Below are positions 1 to 7,274 of a stretch of DNA of 36,944 bases, one piece after another. The position numbers and the translations under genes were made by a program. The stretch is from Aureispira sp964404215 (lineage in GTDB: Bacteria; Bacteroidota; Bacteroidia; Chitinophagales; Saprospiraceae): the NCBI GenBank assembly GCA_964404215.1, contig CAYOJF010000048.1:1-36944 (forward strand), in the 5' to 3' direction. Position 1 is the first letter of the stretch; each line of letters begins with the position of its first letter. Under the pieces are notes generated by a model, which saw nothing but the letters and a program-made list of their open reading frames with translations, was not told where the DNA came from and did no database searches.

Positions 1-735
1 CAAACGCTTGATACCTCTGCCATAGATACCCCTAATACTGTACTCTCTCCTAAAGCCCCAGCTGTAGATAGTCCCCCCTCTCCTATCCCAGCCGCTACAC
101 CTAAAATAAAAACAGTAAAAAAGCAGCCCAATATACCCACAGCTTATACCCTATCTGATGCCATCCCCCATAATTTGGATAGTCTACCTGATACTGCATG
201 GGTAGATTTGGCTCTATTAGATAGTTCTATCATGATGGAGATTCGTTACGCAACGACGAATAACTTCATGGAACTCCAGATCTATGACTGTCCTGCTTGT
301 TTTACTAGAGCTAAGACAGCCAAAGCATTGCTCAAGATCCACAAATCGCTACAACAGCAAGGATTAGGTTTAAAAATGTTTGATTGTTATCGTCCAAGTA
401 GTGCTCAATACAAATTATGGAAAAAAATGCCTGATCGACGATATGTAGCTCCTCCAGAAAAAGGTTCTGTACACAGTCGAGGTGGAGCAGTTGACCTTAC
501 ACTTGTAGTATTGGAAACAGGTCAAGAGTTAGCAATGGGAACCCCCTATGATTATTTTGGTAAAAAAGCTTACTGGAGCTATACCAAGCACCCTGAAAAC
601 ATCAATAATAATCGTCAACTACTTCGTAGTACTATGGAAAAATATGGCTTCAAGATTACTACGACCGAATGGTGGCACTATTCTTATCGAAGAGCTTGGT
701 ATCCACTTTCCAATATGCAATGGCCGTGTAAATAA
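1..735 (+). CDS. VanX-like D-Ala-D-Ala dipeptidase (peptidase M15D), 5' end cut by window edge
   Basis: Zinc dipeptidase domain of the VanX/DdpX type, expected to split D-alanyl-D-alanine or related cell-wall dipeptides. The reading frame is open from base 1, so the TTG at 175 is not the likely start and the gene begins outside the window. Counting codons from base 1, residues 1-60 are a Pro/Ala/Thr-rich spacer and the enzyme domain follows. Family residues are all present: R131 in DCYRP (transition-state arginine), H158-x6-D165 in VHSRGGAVD (zinc ligands), and E223/H226 in EWWHY (catalytic base and third zinc ligand). VanX proteins are usually about 200 residues with no such spacer, so this is probably an exported or anchored form; its N-terminus cannot be seen. 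It stands alone, with no vanH/vanA-like genes nearby, so a role in wall turnover is more likely than glycopeptide resistance. Confidence 0.88.
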   Translation, partial: QTLDTSAIDTPNTVLSPKAPAVDSPPSPIPAATPKIKTVKKQPNIPTAYTLSDAIPHNLDSLPDTAWVDLALLDSSIMMEIRYATTNNFMELQIYDCPACFTRAKTAKALLKIHKSLQQQGLGLKMFDCYRPSSAQYKLWKKMPDRRYVAPPEKGSVHSRGGAVDLTLVVLETGQELAMGTPYDYFGKKAYWSYTKHPENINNNRQLLRSTMEKYGFKITTTEWWHYSYRRAWYPLSNMQWPCK

Positions 736-740
736 ATTGA

Positions 741-798
741 ACATAGCTTAATTTATTTAGAAAGCCTTTTCGACTCTTGACGAAAAGACTTTCTATGT
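741..798. terminator. hairpin between convergent genes, probable bidirectional terminator
   Basis: A 14-bp stem with one mismatch (759-772 with 781-794, loop of 8) sits inside a wider inverted repeat (ACATAG at 741-746, CTATGT at 793-798) between the convergent dipeptidase and serine hydrolase genes. There is no clear T-run on either strand, so the terminator role rests on position and stem strength. Confidence 0.5.
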
Positions 799-823
799 AA
801 TAGTACCTATTTTACAATAAACG

Positions 824-2152
824 TTATTCTTTTTTCAATATTGCTTTATTAGGTCCCTGACTCATCGTTACTTCTGACGCTTGGGGGTTAAACCCTAATC
901 GTAATCCTGCAGGTGCAAATACAAAAATATTTTTCTCTTCTTCAGTTAAAGGAATAGGAGGTTGTCCTGTTCCTGACATTTCTACTAATAAAGTATTTTT
1001 ATCCTTGGTAATTATAACTTTAAAAGGAACTTCTGGACTAGTATAAGTACCTATATATTGATTTAGATCATCTGATGATAATGTGTTTTCTTTAAAAACT
1101 GGGAAATCAATTTCCTTCTGATAATAAGTATTTAATATAGCTATACGAATTTTACCTGGAGTATACTCTCGTACTCCATTGGCACAAATAGCAATACTTA
1201 AATCATCTTCTTCTAAATAAGCTAACATCGAACGAAAACCATCGATTCCACCTGTATGCCCATAACTTACTTTGTCCGTATCAGCATATCCATATTTAAA
1301 TAAACCACTTCCATATCCATCTTCAATTGTTTGCATCAATTGTAAAGATTTTTCACGAAGGACTTTTCCGCCAAATAGTTGTCTAACAAAACTATTCAAA
1401 TCAGCTGGTGTTGAGATAATAGCCCCAGCACCAAGAGGGATAGACATATCTGTCTCTGTACTCTTGGACCAACTACCAAGATAATTATACGAATAACATT
1501 CTTGTTTTGCAAAAGCAGTAGCTCCTCCAACATAAGTGTTCTTGAGTTTTAGTTTTTTAGCAAACTTGGCTACTAACTCTGTATAAGATTTCTTGTATGT
1601 TTTTTCTAAGACTATCGTCAATAAAACATAATTAGAATTGCTATAGCTTGCTTTAGTATTGGGTTTAAATTCACTCTCAAAGCCTTCTATCATCTGAAGT
1701 AATTCCTCTCGACTCTTCTCCTGCGTATTCCAATCCATATAATCGGCTACCGCCACAAAATTATAAATGCCACTTCGATGATTTAGTAAATGCCTAATTT
1801 TAATTGTCGAAGCATTCTTAATTTTTGGAAACCATTTATCAATCGTTTCATCCAAATGGATTTTTTTCTTATCAACTGCTTGTAAAATTAAAGCTGTAGT
1901 AAACATCTTGCTGATAGAACCAATTCTATAGCGTGTATCCCGAGTCGCCTCTATTTTATTTTCCAAATCTGTTAGGCCTGTGACATTGCTATAAATAGAT
2001 TTCCCCTTATAGGCTACATCTACTGATCCCATAAATTGATTATTTTCTGATAGAATCTGAAATAAACTATCTAGTTTGTTTTTATCTATTGTTTGTCCAA
2101 ACGAAGAAACAGTTAGCAAAAAAACTAAACTAAAAATTAAATTGATTTTCAT
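824..2152 (-). CDS. secreted serine hydrolase, beta-lactamase class C / penicillin-binding-protein-like
   Basis: 442-residue exported serine hydrolase of the AmpC/EstB/DD-peptidase superfamily. Residues 1-20 are a signal peptide ending SSFGQ. The three superfamily motifs are visible: S79-I-S-K82 (nucleophile and general base), Y170-S-N172, and H299-T300-G301 in place of KTG, as in many esterase and peptidase members. The last ~85 residues form a separate small beta-rich C-terminal domain common in Bacteroidota members. The substrate cannot be told from sequence; true beta-lactamase activity is unlikely from the HTG triad alone. The start lies inside the 3' end of the upstream membrane-protein gene (23-bp overlap), so the two are probably translationally coupled and this is the last gene of the PadR-led operon. 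Confidence 0.88.
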   Translation of the reverse strand: MKINLIFSLVFLLTVSSFGQTIDKNKLDSLFQILSENNQFMGSVDVAYKGKSIYSNVTGLTDLENKIEATRDTRYRIGSISKMFTTALILQAVDKKKIHLDETIDKWFPKIKNASTIKIRHLLNHRSGIYNFVAVADYMDWNTQEKSREELLQMIEGFESEFKPNTKASYSNSNYVLLTIVLEKTYKKSYTELVAKFAKKLKLKNTYVGGATAFAKQECYSYNYLGSWSKSTETDMSIPLGAGAIISTPADLNSFVRQLFGGKVLREKSLQLMQTIEDGYGSGLFKYGYADTDKVSYGHTGGIDGFRSMLAYLEEDDLSIAICANGVREYTPGKIRIAILNTYYQKEIDFPVFKENTLSSDDLNQYIGTYTSPEVPFKVIITKDKNTLLVEMSGTGQPPIPLTEEEKNIFVFAPAGLRLGFNPQASEVTMSQGPNKAILKKE

Positions 2153-2738
2153 TTTTAAAGTGATTTTTGAGTTTAAGTAAAAAAGTGATTAAAAAATATA
2201 ATAGCACAGTAACCAAAGCAATAACAGGAATAAACCAATTCCCTAACAACTCTACCGCTTCTGGGTGATACTCTAGATTAGGAATTCCCAATACCAAAAG
2301 ACTTCCGCTCTCAAAGAATAAACCGACCTCTTGCGGATGCATTACTTTAGCTCCGATAAGAAAAACACCTAATAGTAAGCTCAGATAAAGCAAAGCAAAA
2401 ATGATATAGGCAACCCCATTCGTAATATTTAATATTAGAGCTTTAGCTATATGAATGGGATTAAATGTCTGTGTTGCTTGATCCATTTTTTTATCGGCAA
2501 TCAATGGCTTTAGCGTTTCCTCTGGAACCCCTAGTTGATCAATAATATTGACTAAAATTTCTATTTCTGAACTTCTATTTTCATCCTTCTGAACCGCCTC
2601 ATAGATATGGCTATTCATCTCCATCAAAATATCCTCTTGATCTTCTGTCGAAAGTACTTTTGTTGCTTTTTCCGCTTGTTTGATATAGTTGCGATATAAT
2701 TTTTGAGCACTAGGATCTTTAAATTCTATAAATTTCAT
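2130..2738 (-). CDS. HAAS-domain membrane protein (DUF1700-like), partner of PadR regulator
   Basis: 202 residues. The N-terminal ~85 residues are charged and helical, with a pattern (LSTEDQEDILMEMNSHIYEA) typical of the HAAS domain found next to PadR regulators. Two or three hydrophobic segments follow (roughly 100-130 and 170-192). In known loci HAAS proteins are co-transcribed with a PadR-type repressor and are thought to be membrane-linked sensors or modulators of it. Here the ATG follows the padR-like stop codon with no gap, and the 3' end overlaps the serine hydrolase gene, so three genes form a tight operon. The biochemical role is not established for the family; the assignment is by domain pattern and context. 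Confidence 0.8.
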   Translation of the reverse strand: MKFIEFKDPSAQKLYRNYIKQAEKATKVLSTEDQEDILMEMNSHIYEAVQKDENRSSEIEILVNIIDQLGVPEETLKPLIADKKMDQATQTFNPIHIAKALILNITNGVAYIIFALLYLSLLLGVFLIGAKVMHPQEVGLFFESGSLLVLGIPNLEYHPEAVELLGNWFIPVIALVTVLLYFLITFLLKLKNHFKNENQFNF

Positions 2739-3092
2739 TTATGATATTTTTTTAATTGATTTTTCTAATTTTTTCCAATACCCTCTCATCTGTATTAAAG
2801 TCTCCAGACCAGTTTCGGTCAAACAGTAGTATTTCCTAGGGATTCCAGAGGACTGTTCTACCCATTTAGAAGTCACTAGATCTTCTTTCTTTAGTCGATT
2901 CATTAAGGGATAAAGAGTTCCCTCAGCTATAGTAATCTCAGTATGGTTTTTGACCTCCTCTATCAACTCATAACCATAAAACTCTTGGTCTTTAAGGATA
3001 TTTAGAACAATAAAAGTCAGTGTTCCCTTTTTGACTTGAGATTTCCATTTATTTAAAAATATTTCATTCATAGGATGTTTATTTAATTTCAT
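2739..3092 (-). CDS. PadR-family transcriptional regulator
   Basis: Small winged-helix repressor. The core KGTLTFIVLNIL, FYGYELIEEV, EGTLYPLMNRLKKEDLV and RKYYCLTETG is the PadR signature: HTH at about residues 25-75, wing, then a short C-terminal dimer helix. I chose the ATG at 3092 (117 residues). An in-frame GTG at 3140 would add 16 residues with no family similarity, and an ATG at 3071 is a second possible start. It leads the operon with the HAAS protein and serine hydrolase. Such regulators usually repress their own operon and are relieved by a ligand or by the HAAS partner. A promoter and repeated candidate operator sites lie upstream (3160-3241). Confidence 0.9.
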   Translation of the reverse strand: MKLNKHPMNEIFLNKWKSQVKKGTLTFIVLNILKDQEFYGYELIEEVKNHTEITIAEGTLYPLMNRLKKEDLVTSKWVEQSSGIPRKYYCLTETGLETLIQMRGYWKKLEKSIKKIS

Positions 3093-3159
3093 TTTTAAGC
3101 AGGTTTTGTACTTGAATGAATAATACCCTTTCAAGTACACTAAATACTATTTTAAACTA

Positions 3160-3233
3160 AATACATAGCATAACAATGTATTAATACACTAATCTGTTAT
3201 TCTTATCCAGCAAATATATAACACAATACATAG
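3160..3233. promoter_or_regulatory. candidate PadR operator repeats
   Basis: AATACATAG occurs twice (3160-3168 and 3225-3233), each followed by an AT-rich ATAAC/TATAC tail. The first copy is half of an inverted repeat ATACAT-N9-ATGTAT (3161-3181), the dyad style bound by PadR proteins. The second copy lies between the -33 and -7 elements of the operon promoter, where a bound repressor would block polymerase. The role is inferred from position and symmetry. Confidence 0.45.
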
Positions 3234-3241
3234 TTATACAA
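3211..3241 (-). promoter_or_regulatory. Bacteroidota-type promoter for the PadR operon
   Basis: On the minus strand TTG (3241-3239) is followed after 20 bases by TATATTTG (3218-3211), matching the TTTG / TAnnTTTG pattern of the primary Bacteroidota sigma factor. It predicts a start of transcription near 3204 and a leader of about 110 bases. Confidence 0.6.
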
Positions 3242-3460
3242 GGTATAGTTCCATTAAAAACTAAAAAAATATTTTTATCTTAATGTAGCCCTGCTCTAAT
3301 CATATCAATTCCTGACCTGCTTCGGATAATCTTAAAGGAGGTTTCAATTAGGCTCCAAATTGTTAATATTTTACAAATAAAAGCAGCTATATTCTTTTTG
3401 GGAATCTTTTTTGCAAAGCATGGAATCATAAAGTACCGATAGAAATTGTGATAAACTACC

Positions 3461-3468
3461 TATCTTTG
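3461..3468 (+). promoter_or_regulatory. putative -7 promoter element (TATCTTTG)
   Basis: TATCTTTG matches TAnnTTTG and lies 52 bases before the ATG at 3521. A TTG is seen at 3446 but its spacing (12 bases) is shorter than the usual ~20, so only the -7 part is well supported. The rest of 3242-3460 shows no gene or clear structure. Confidence 0.45.
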
Positions 3469-3520
3469 TACTTTTGTAATTCGTAATCCTATAAATTGTA
3501 TAACTAAACCGAATCTACCG

Positions 3521-4120
3521 ATGAAAATATTTAGCTTAAAATATATGTGGTGTCTTTGTTTTGTTTTATTCGTCTCAGCAACTTCGTTTGCACAAAAAGA
3601 TGGCGGCAAAAAAGAAAAGGCTCCCAAAGAAAAGAAAGAGAAAAAAGCAAAACCAGCTGTTAGCCGAGGTGCCAACTCTGCCGCAGCTGTTGCAGTACAA
3701 CTAAGTGGTATGTCTCGTGAAGAGAAAAATACCATGTCTAGATGCCCTCTGCATGACAAACATATGAATCTCAGCGACAATTATCGTGCTGATGCTTCTG
3801 ATTATACCACTGCTGAAGAATACCCTTTTGCCTATCAGTTGAACTACAGAAGATACTGCACTGTCTGTACTAAAATTATGGATAAGGATGCCAAACAGTA
3901 TGCTGAAAAGGTAAAAGAAAGAAATGGACAAGGAGCTACTTTTGAGCGTTGTGCCTTACACAATACGCAACTAAGTAATAATCCAGATTTTGACCCTGCT
4001 AATACGGAAAAAAGTCCTAATAAAGAAGAAATGCCACACGCTAGGCAGTACAATTTCAGTACTTACTGCAAGGTCTGTACTAAAGTACATAAAATACAAG
4101 CTAAGGCAAAAGGGAAATAA
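3521..4120 (+). CDS. secreted protein with duplicated CxxH...CxxC (putative metal-binding) module
   Basis: 199 residues, not a family I recognise. Residues 1-25 are a signal peptide (ATSFAQ). Residues 26-48 are extremely Lys-rich, then an Ala-rich stretch. Two homologous modules follow: C75-P-L-H78 ... Y112-C-T-V-C116-T-K and C144-A-L-H147 ... Y182-C-K-V-C186-T-K. Each has one CxxH and one CxxC pair 38-39 residues apart, with a conserved acidic spacer and a YQLNYRRY / YNFSTY segment before the CxxC. Four such ligands per module would suit one zinc or other metal ion; in the oxidising periplasm the cysteines could instead form disulfides. It is followed by its own terminator, so it is probably monocistronic. 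Confidence 0.75.
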   Translation: MKIFSLKYMWCLCFVLFVSATSFAQKDGGKKEKAPKEKKEKKAKPAVSRGANSAAAVAVQLSGMSREEKNTMSRCPLHDKHMNLSDNYRADASDYTTAEEYPFAYQLNYRRYCTVCTKIMDKDAKQYAEKVKERNGQGATFERCALHNTQLSNNPDFDPANTEKSPNKEEMPHARQYNFSTYCKVCTKVHKIQAKAKGK

Positions 4121-4157
4121 ATTGGCTAATAAGAGCAGGTCTAAAAGATAATTTGAG

Positions 4158-4197
4158 AGCTGATAAACGATTGATTTCGTTTATCAGCTTTTTTTAT
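4158..4197 (+). terminator. intrinsic terminator
   Basis: Perfect 13-bp stem (4158-4170 with 4177-4189), 6-base loop, then a run of seven T. It closes the CxxH/CxxC protein gene. Confidence 0.9.
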
Positions 4198-4240
4198 TAC
4201 TTTTAGTTTCAAACTTTTTGGAGAATCTAAACAATATATC

Positions 4241-4885
4241 ATGTCCTATTTAGCTTTATTTTTAGTAGCTCTTGGTGTTGGGTTATATTTTGGAGCGAAG
4301 AAGCTCAAAGATGTACAACCTACCGACGATGAAGTCATAGATGATTTGAAAGAATTAAAGACCAAAGTAGCTCCCTACAAAGGTGGATTTATGCCTTGGA
4401 CAGATGAAATATCAAGCAATGAGATCAACCAAATTTTGACAAAAGATAATGCTCGTACAGGTGATGGAGTCTTTCTATCTAATACCAATGACCCTATCTT
4501 TGCCTATGCCTACAAAAACTATATTGGGCCAGGGAAAAATGGCGTCATTTATATCCTTAGTGCTGAACATGAATATATCTTCAGAATCACCAATAAAGGA
4601 ACAGAGATTACCATTGATGGAGAAAAGAAGGGACTAATTAGAGACAATGGCAAACTCTATGATCTCAAAAATGATGAAATCGCGGCCATCAAAAAACACG
4701 AAGCAACTAGTACTAACAAAATATATATCGGAGAAGAAGAAATTGCTAAAATTGCCTTACCTGATAGTTTACAGACGAAAGCACTTCATGTACATAAAAT
4801 TGATTTAGCTCCTCTAGAGAAAGAAATTATACAAACCTTTACGGTATATGAGCTCGTCCATAGCTTAACTGAAAAAGAGGGATAA
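4241..4885 (+). CDS. membrane-anchored protein of unknown function
   Basis: 214 residues, no family recognised. One N-terminal membrane segment (about residues 2-18, YLALFLVALGVGLYFGAKK) is followed by a soluble acidic domain with alternating beta-strand-like segments (ITIDGEKKGLIRDNGKLYDL) suggesting an all-beta fold. With a single N-terminal helix and Lys-rich residues after it, the domain could face either side. It lies between two terminators and is therefore probably transcribed alone. Codon use resembles its neighbours, so there is no sign of recent transfer. Confidence 0.7.
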   Translation: MSYLALFLVALGVGLYFGAKKLKDVQPTDDEVIDDLKELKTKVAPYKGGFMPWTDEISSNEINQILTKDNARTGDGVFLSNTNDPIFAYAYKNYIGPGKNGVIYILSAEHEYIFRITNKGTEITIDGEKKGLIRDNGKLYDLKNDEIAAIKKHEATSTNKIYIGEEEIAKIALPDSLQTKALHVHKIDLAPLEKEIIQTFTVYELVHSLTEKEG

Positions 4886-4908
4886 ATAGATATTCTATCT
4901 GACTAAAA

Positions 4909-4940
4909 AAGCGAGCATACCTTTTAGGTATGCTCGCTTT
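4909..4940. terminator. bidirectional terminator between convergent genes
   Basis: Near-perfect 13-14 bp stem AGCGAGCATACCT / AGGTATGCTCGCT with a 3-base loop, flanked by A-run on the left and T-rich sequence on the right. It can serve both the unknown membrane protein (+) and the SFPD-repeat protein (-). Confidence 0.85.
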
Positions 4941-4964
4941 CTATTTCTGATTAGCCTTTTTGTA

Positions 4965-5369
4965 TTAATTCATTCCAGGAAAAGAACTTACTTTCTGTAC
5001 CTTCAAATCAGGAAAAGAATTGACCACTTGTACTTTCAGGTCAGGGAACGAGGTCACCTCCTGCCACTCTCCACAATCATCGGGAAAAGAGCTGACAAAT
5101 TTTACTTTAATATCGGGGAAAGACGTGACATATTTGATCTTGATATCAGGAAAAGAGTTCACAAACTGTACTTTCCCATATAACTTATGACCTTTCCATT
5201 CACAACTCCCTGTTGTTTTGAGATGCTCTATAAACGCAACTTTTTCTTGTGGAGTCAAATCTGATATAGACTTAGTAGGAACAGTCATTACAGACTCCTT
5301 AGTTTGAGTGATCGGATTCGTAAACCAGCATAAAAATGGAAAAGTAGCAAGTAATAATAATTTATTCAT
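4965..5369 (-). CDS. secreted SFPD-repeat protein, 11-residue tandem repeats
   Basis: 134 residues. A signal peptide-like N-terminus (residues 1-20) and a linker of about 30 residues lead to C56-E-W-K-G-H-K-L-Y-G. The C-terminal half is a tandem repeat of V-x-S-F-P-D-[IL]-K-[VI]-x-x, with SFP at residues 72, 83, 94, 107, 118 and 129. The period is 11 residues except for one 13-residue unit carrying C99 (DDCGEWQE). A regular short beta repeat with one Cys before and one inside the array suggests a small beta-solenoid or knot possibly closed by a C56-C99 disulfide; this fold is inferred. Proteins of this look occur widely in Bacteroidota, but I know of no assigned function. Confidence 0.75.
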   Translation of the reverse strand: MNKLLLLATFPFLCWFTNPITQTKESVMTVPTKSISDLTPQEKVAFIEHLKTTGSCEWKGHKLYGKVQFVNSFPDIKIKYVTSFPDIKVKFVSSFPDDCGEWQEVTSFPDLKVQVVNSFPDLKVQKVSSFPGMN

Positions 5370-5433
5370 TTGTCAAGGTTTTAGGTATTGAAATATACAA
5401 TAGTTGTACAAAAAGTCTACGGTTTATATACGT

Positions 5434-6198
5434 CTACCCCTCCCCATATTGTTTCAAAAATGCTTCTAAATGCTGTACAAATTCCACTGGTTTTTCCATC
5501 ATAGGAGCATGACCGCACTTTTCTATAAAATGCAAGCTGGTATTAGGTATCTTAGCATCAAACTCCTCTGCCACAAATGGAGGGGTAATCGTATCTTGTT
5601 TCCCCCAAATTAATAGTGTCGGTACATTGATTTCTCCTAACTCATGTTCCAAATTATGTTTCATAGCAGATTTGGCGGCTACTACTATCGCAAGGCATTT
5701 ATCTCTATCATTCACCAGTTCAAATACATCATCTACCAATTCTTTGGTAGCCATACTTTTATCATAAAATATATTGGCTGTATTCTCCCGCATGTACTCA
5801 TAGTTCTGTCGTTGAGGAAAGGTTTTTCCTAACCCTTGCTCAAACAAGCCCGAACTACCCGTCAATGTAAGCGTATATACTAGTTGAGGAGCTGCTAATG
5901 TGAGGACTAACCCAACATGCCCACCCAATGAATTGCCTAAAACATGAGCTCTACTCAGTCCTTTATGAGACATAAAGTCTTGCACATGTTTTGCCAAGTT
6001 ACTAACCGTTATCTCTCTAGTCGGCAACGTAAATAAGGGTAATACAGGCACCAATACTCGATGCGTCTGCTTAAATCCCTCAATCAATGCATCAAAATTG
6101 CTTAAAGACCCAAATAAACCATGTAATAAGATTAATGGTTGTCCTTCTCCCTCTTCCAAGTATTCAAATTTACCAGATTGGTGCAATGTATAATTCAT
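5434..6198 (-). CDS. alpha/beta-hydrolase fold enzyme
   Basis: 254 residues, complete alpha/beta-hydrolase. The oxyanion loop is LLHGLFGS (24-31), the nucleophile elbow is G88-N-S90-L-G92, the acid is D202 in WGKQDTITPP, and the base is H230 in EKCGHAPMMEKP. The lap/lid segment between about 115 and 180 is helical. No signal peptide, so cytoplasmic. Similar proteins include esterases, lipases and C-C bond hydrolases; the substrate cannot be named from sequence. It is a single gene, with the 65-base gap downstream facing the SFPD gene in the same direction. Confidence 0.88.
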   Translation of the reverse strand: MNYTLHQSGKFEYLEEGEGQPLILLHGLFGSLSNFDALIEGFKQTHRVLVPVLPLFTLPTREITVSNLAKHVQDFMSHKGLSRAHVLGNSLGGHVGLVLTLAAPQLVYTLTLTGSSGLFEQGLGKTFPQRQNYEYMRENTANIFYDKSMATKELVDDVFELVNDRDKCLAIVVAAKSAMKHNLEHELGEINVPTLLIWGKQDTITPPFVAEEFDAKIPNTSLHFIEKCGHAPMMEKPVEFVQHLEAFLKQYGEG

Positions 6199-6310
6199 AA
6201 TATATTTCTTCTAGTTGGATACATTTCTTTCATCTATCGACAAGGTAGTAGTTTTTAGCTAAAAATTATACAAAAAAAGGAAGCTCTAGCGGACAAAACA
6301 TACCGTATAC

Positions 6311-6518
6311 CCAAAGAAGTATAATCTTTGGCTTGCGTCAAGCCTACCGATAGCATGAACGAACGAACCCGAAGGGTAAAGGTCTAGTAGACCTTTAGTG
6401 AAGAGAACCGCTGGCGGATGGAGTCGACGGTGAGCTACAGAAAATCCCTACGTACGTTGGGAGATGTAGCTCTATGAGAGAAGCCCCCTGGCCAGCATTG
6501 GCTAGGGGGCTTCTTTTA
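6311..6518 (+). ncRNA. putative structured RNA, copy 1 of a tandem pair
   Basis: Non-coding stretch packed with hairpins and ending in a strong terminator. In order: CCAAAGA/TCTTTGG (6311-6331), GGCTTG/CAAGCC just after it, a 56-base block shared with copy 2 (6355-6410) holding a 9-bp stem TAAAGGTCT-AGT-AGACCTTTA (6377-6397), CCGC/GCGG, then GAGCTAC...GTAGCTC enclosing a CCC/GGG inner stem and the palindrome ACGTACGT, and the terminator at 6479-6518. The shared stem has compensatory changes in copy 2. No open frame of coding character covers it. The 5' end is a guess set at the first hairpin; no clear TAnnTTTG promoter was found. It matches no RNA family I know (not tmRNA, RNase P, 6S or a group II intron). 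Confidence 0.55.
6479..6518 (+). terminator. strong intrinsic terminator closing RNA copy 1
   Basis: 15-bp stem (6479-6493 with 6500-6514) containing five G-C pairs in a row and one G-T wobble, 6-base loop, then CTTTT. There is no convincing CDS upstream on this strand, which argues that a non-coding transcript is being ended. Confidence 0.75.
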
Positions 6519-6550
6519 CAAAGGTTTTTGCCACCTTCTTTTTTCATTTG

Positions 6551-6804
6551 ATGAACGAACACATCCTTTATGGCAAATGTCTAGTAGACATTTGGTAGAG
6601 TGAACCGAACAGGGGTAAAACCTGTAGCCAGATAGCTCCCAGTATTGAGCTCAATTGAGCGAAACATACTAGGCAGGCGGTGGATAGTACTCAAATACTT
6701 GAAGAGAACTAGCCTGAGAGCACATGACGTACGTCAGTATCTCTTGACATGCGAGACGACAAACATGTCGAAGATCCCCACGAACGTGGTGGGTGAGCCT
6801 AGTA
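6551..6804 (+). ncRNA. putative structured RNA, copy 2 of a tandem pair
   Basis: Starts with the block shared with copy 1: ATGAACGAAC, 13 unrelated bases, then the 9-bp stem CAAATGTCT-AGT-AGACATTTG (6574-6594) and GAACCG (6602-6607). Downstream are CAGG/CCTG, the palindrome GCTCAATTGAGC, and a possible multi-branch region closed by TACTAGGC (6667-6674) and GCCTAGTA (6797-6804). That region holds the 12-base palindrome TGACGTACGTCA, GACATG/CATGTC and CCCCAC/GTGGTGGG. The strand is assumed from copy 1; no T-rich terminator is evident, so the 3' end is uncertain. It ends about 75 bases from the stop of the immunity-like gene on the other strand. Confidence 0.45.
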
Positions 6805-6878
6805 CCATGACAGCAGCTGCTTGCACTACTGGCGTGTATAATAGTTGGTTTACTTCTGAGGATTCTCACCTTTTCTCC

Positions 6879-7271
6879 TTAAGACTTTATATCATCTAAC
6901 TTAAATTCTATATTATTCAAAATATCACATAACCCATTCAAAACACTTCTCTTGTTTTCAGAACTTATGTTCTTCCCAGTTTCTATAGTTTCTAATATAG
7001 CTTTCTTTATCATTCCAAACCTATCAATATCATTTGATTTTAAATAAGACTCATAGTCTAATTGGTTAGAGACTATAAATCTGTTCCATTTCTTAGAATA
7101 TGATTTTAGAGGGGCATCTAATAGGAAAGGTGATATCCTCATTATTGAAATAAAGCTAACATCAATAGAAACTTTTTCCAAAGCTTCATTAATTATTTTT
7201 TCAAAAAGAAGGTGCTTGTGTATTCCTTCTGATACTGTATGGAATACTTCAAATCTCAGTTCAAAATTCAT
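6879..7271 (-). CDS. orphan immunity-protein-like gene
   Basis: 130 residues, soluble, helical, acidic C-terminus, no signal peptide. The pattern (EVFHTVSEGIHKHLLFEKII at the N-terminus, ISIMRISPFLLDAPLKSYSK, SYLKSNDIDRFGMIKKAILE) resembles small immunity proteins of polymorphic toxin loci, but I cannot assign a named Imm family with confidence. Context supports the idea: its ATG lies three bases after the stop of a short reading frame (7275-7436) that looks like the C-terminal end of a toxin. Its AT content is higher than that of flanking housekeeping-like genes. If the toxin is gone, this would be a residual or cross-protecting immunity gene. Alternative: an unrelated small conserved protein. 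Confidence 0.6.
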   Translation of the reverse strand: MNFELRFEVFHTVSEGIHKHLLFEKIINEALEKVSIDVSFISIMRISPFLLDAPLKSYSKKWNRFIVSNQLDYESYLKSNDIDRFGMIKKAILETIETGKNISSENKRSVLNGLCDILNNIEFKLDDIKS

Positions 7272-7274
7272 TTG

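Noticed and set aside
6311..6870. Group II intron or other known RNA (tmRNA, RNase P, tRNA)
   Set aside because: No domain V-like hairpin with its tetraloop, no GTGYG start, no T-loop or CCA end, and no conserved RNase P or tmRNA cores could be found by eye.
6645..6899. 84-codon plus-strand and 66-codon minus-strand frames in RNA copy 2
   Set aside because: Composition is not protein-like, they overlap dense hairpins, and they have no family resemblance.
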